Assembly (NCBI GenBank): GCA_003024785.1
Contig: PUQB01000094.1
Span: 161,249-225,248 of the forward strand
Reading direction: 5' to 3'
Source: Selaginella tamariscina
Taxonomy: Eukaryota > Streptophyta > Lycopodiopsida > Selaginellales > Selaginellaceae
DNA: 64,000 bases
Shown here: positions 63,662 through 64,000 of the stretch, piece after piece
How the letters are laid out: every line of letters begins with the position of its first letter
How positions within the stretch are numbered: position 1 is the stretch's first letter
Program-made: the position numbers and the translations under genes
The notes under the pieces: model-generated
Told to the model about the DNA's origin: nothing
Seen by the model: the letters and a program-made list of their open reading frames with translations, nothing else
Databases searched by the model: none

Positions 63662-63936
63662 GAGAGCTAACTATCAGGTATTGAGATCGTATGATAAGGT
63701 ATATATACACAATATATAGTTAATTTGATGATATACCTACCTTTTGCGGGTGAAGAAGGCCTCTCCAATGATGCAGGATTAACAAAAACACGCACTTCTC
63801 GACCAACATAGCTGTATATTTCCTGTTTAGAGAATTAAAATTAATCCATATTTTGAAAATACATTTTTGTAAGTAATTTGATTAATCTGTTTAATCTATG
63901 CATCCAATATATACATACCTTAGCTTTCTCCGCCAT
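62334..63936 (-). CDS. PUX1: PUX1-like UBX-domain protein, seven exons, intact
   Basis: Minus-strand exons 63919-63936, 63741-63822, 63394-63474, 63208-63275, 62895-63024, 62621-62719 and 62334-62530 splice in frame to 224 residues. N-terminus MAEKAKEIYSYVGREVRVFV, then DDFYELTPDDYARLAANKKE and RFLKPKKLREAEMAARRARI. The UBX domain covers residues about 84-170: ATVRIQFPDNIVLEADF, then TTPPKQVIKDYNIAMYDAGF and GGIVYFSYDD. The C-terminus ends KPKWLKLGK. Order and motifs match plant PUX1/ASPSCR1-type proteins, which bind the AAA ATPase CDC48 and regulate its hexamer. Introns are rich in (TA)n, (CA)n and (GA)n. No frame damage, unlike the neighbouring gene. Confidence 0.9.
62538..63180. repeat. 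Microsatellites in introns of the UBX gene
   Basis: (TA)n then (GT)n at 62538-62587, (CA)n at 62771-62806, (GA)n at 62829-62876, (GT)n at 63064-63120 and (GA)n at 63121-63178. All lie in the minus-strand introns between exons, leaving splice sites free. Confidence 0.85.
63579..63662. repeat. (CT)n-(TA)n microsatellite in UBX gene intron 2
   Basis: CT repeats from 63580 to 63639 run directly into TA repeats to 63661, inside the intron between exons 2 and 3. Confidence 0.85.
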
Positions 63937-64000
63937 GATCACGCTCTGCCTCCAATTCTTGTTTAGGGCTTTCTAATTTAGGGTTTTTAAACTATTAATT

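Overview
The window looks like nuclear DNA of a land plant with a repeat-rich, AT-rich genome. The main reasons are a PUX1-type UBX gene, an OST4-like mini-protein gene, a COMT-type O-methyltransferase, a CLE-type peptide gene with the dodecapeptide TSIPSGPNPIHN, TTTAGGG-like motifs, GT-AG introns, and Ty3/gypsy, Ty1/copia, hAT and Harbinger-type elements. The clade cannot be fixed from the sequence alone.

Layout. 0-5.8 kb: an array of 18-bp palindromes (core GGCGGGATTAATCCCGCC), a hairpin, and a five-exon gene. I read its product as a ParB/sulfiredoxin-like domain followed by a degenerate beta-class amino-methyltransferase domain. A plant-type FCP1-like HAD phosphatase follows. 6.2-8.1 kb: a minisatellite. 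8.1-14.0 kb: a decayed Ty3/gypsy element with two LTRs. 14-16.4 kb: short-period repeats and an LTR-like fragment. 16.4-19.1 kb, minus strand: a second, internally deleted copy of the ParB/MTase unit. 19.1-22.1 kb: a 960-bp Harbinger-type MITE and a long inverted repeat carrying more palindromes. 22-27 kb: an LTR fragment and empty AT-rich DNA. 27-31 kb: a minus-strand Ty3/gypsy element with a nested LTR.

31.2-43.5 kb holds host genes: a conserved single-TM protein gene, an OST4-like gene, and a duplicated OST4-IMPACT block. In one copy IMPACT is destroyed; in the other OST4 is destroyed, a copia element is inserted, and IMPACT is nearly intact. A two-exon CLE peptide gene follows at 43.25 kb. 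45.9-58.3 kb is a graveyard of gypsy fragments in both orientations and one hAT transposase. 58.5-64 kb has a foldback sequence, the O-methyltransferase gene and an intact seven-exon PUX1-like gene on the minus strand.

Two themes stand out. The palindromes are dense around both copies of the ParB/MTase-like unit and inside the same intron of both copies, which suggests a protein-site pair, possibly a mobile or selfish system. Also, nearly every interrupted host-like gene needs single missing bases to restore its frame, which may reflect an assembly deletion bias rather than true pseudogenes. The PUX1-like and CLE genes are uninterrupted.
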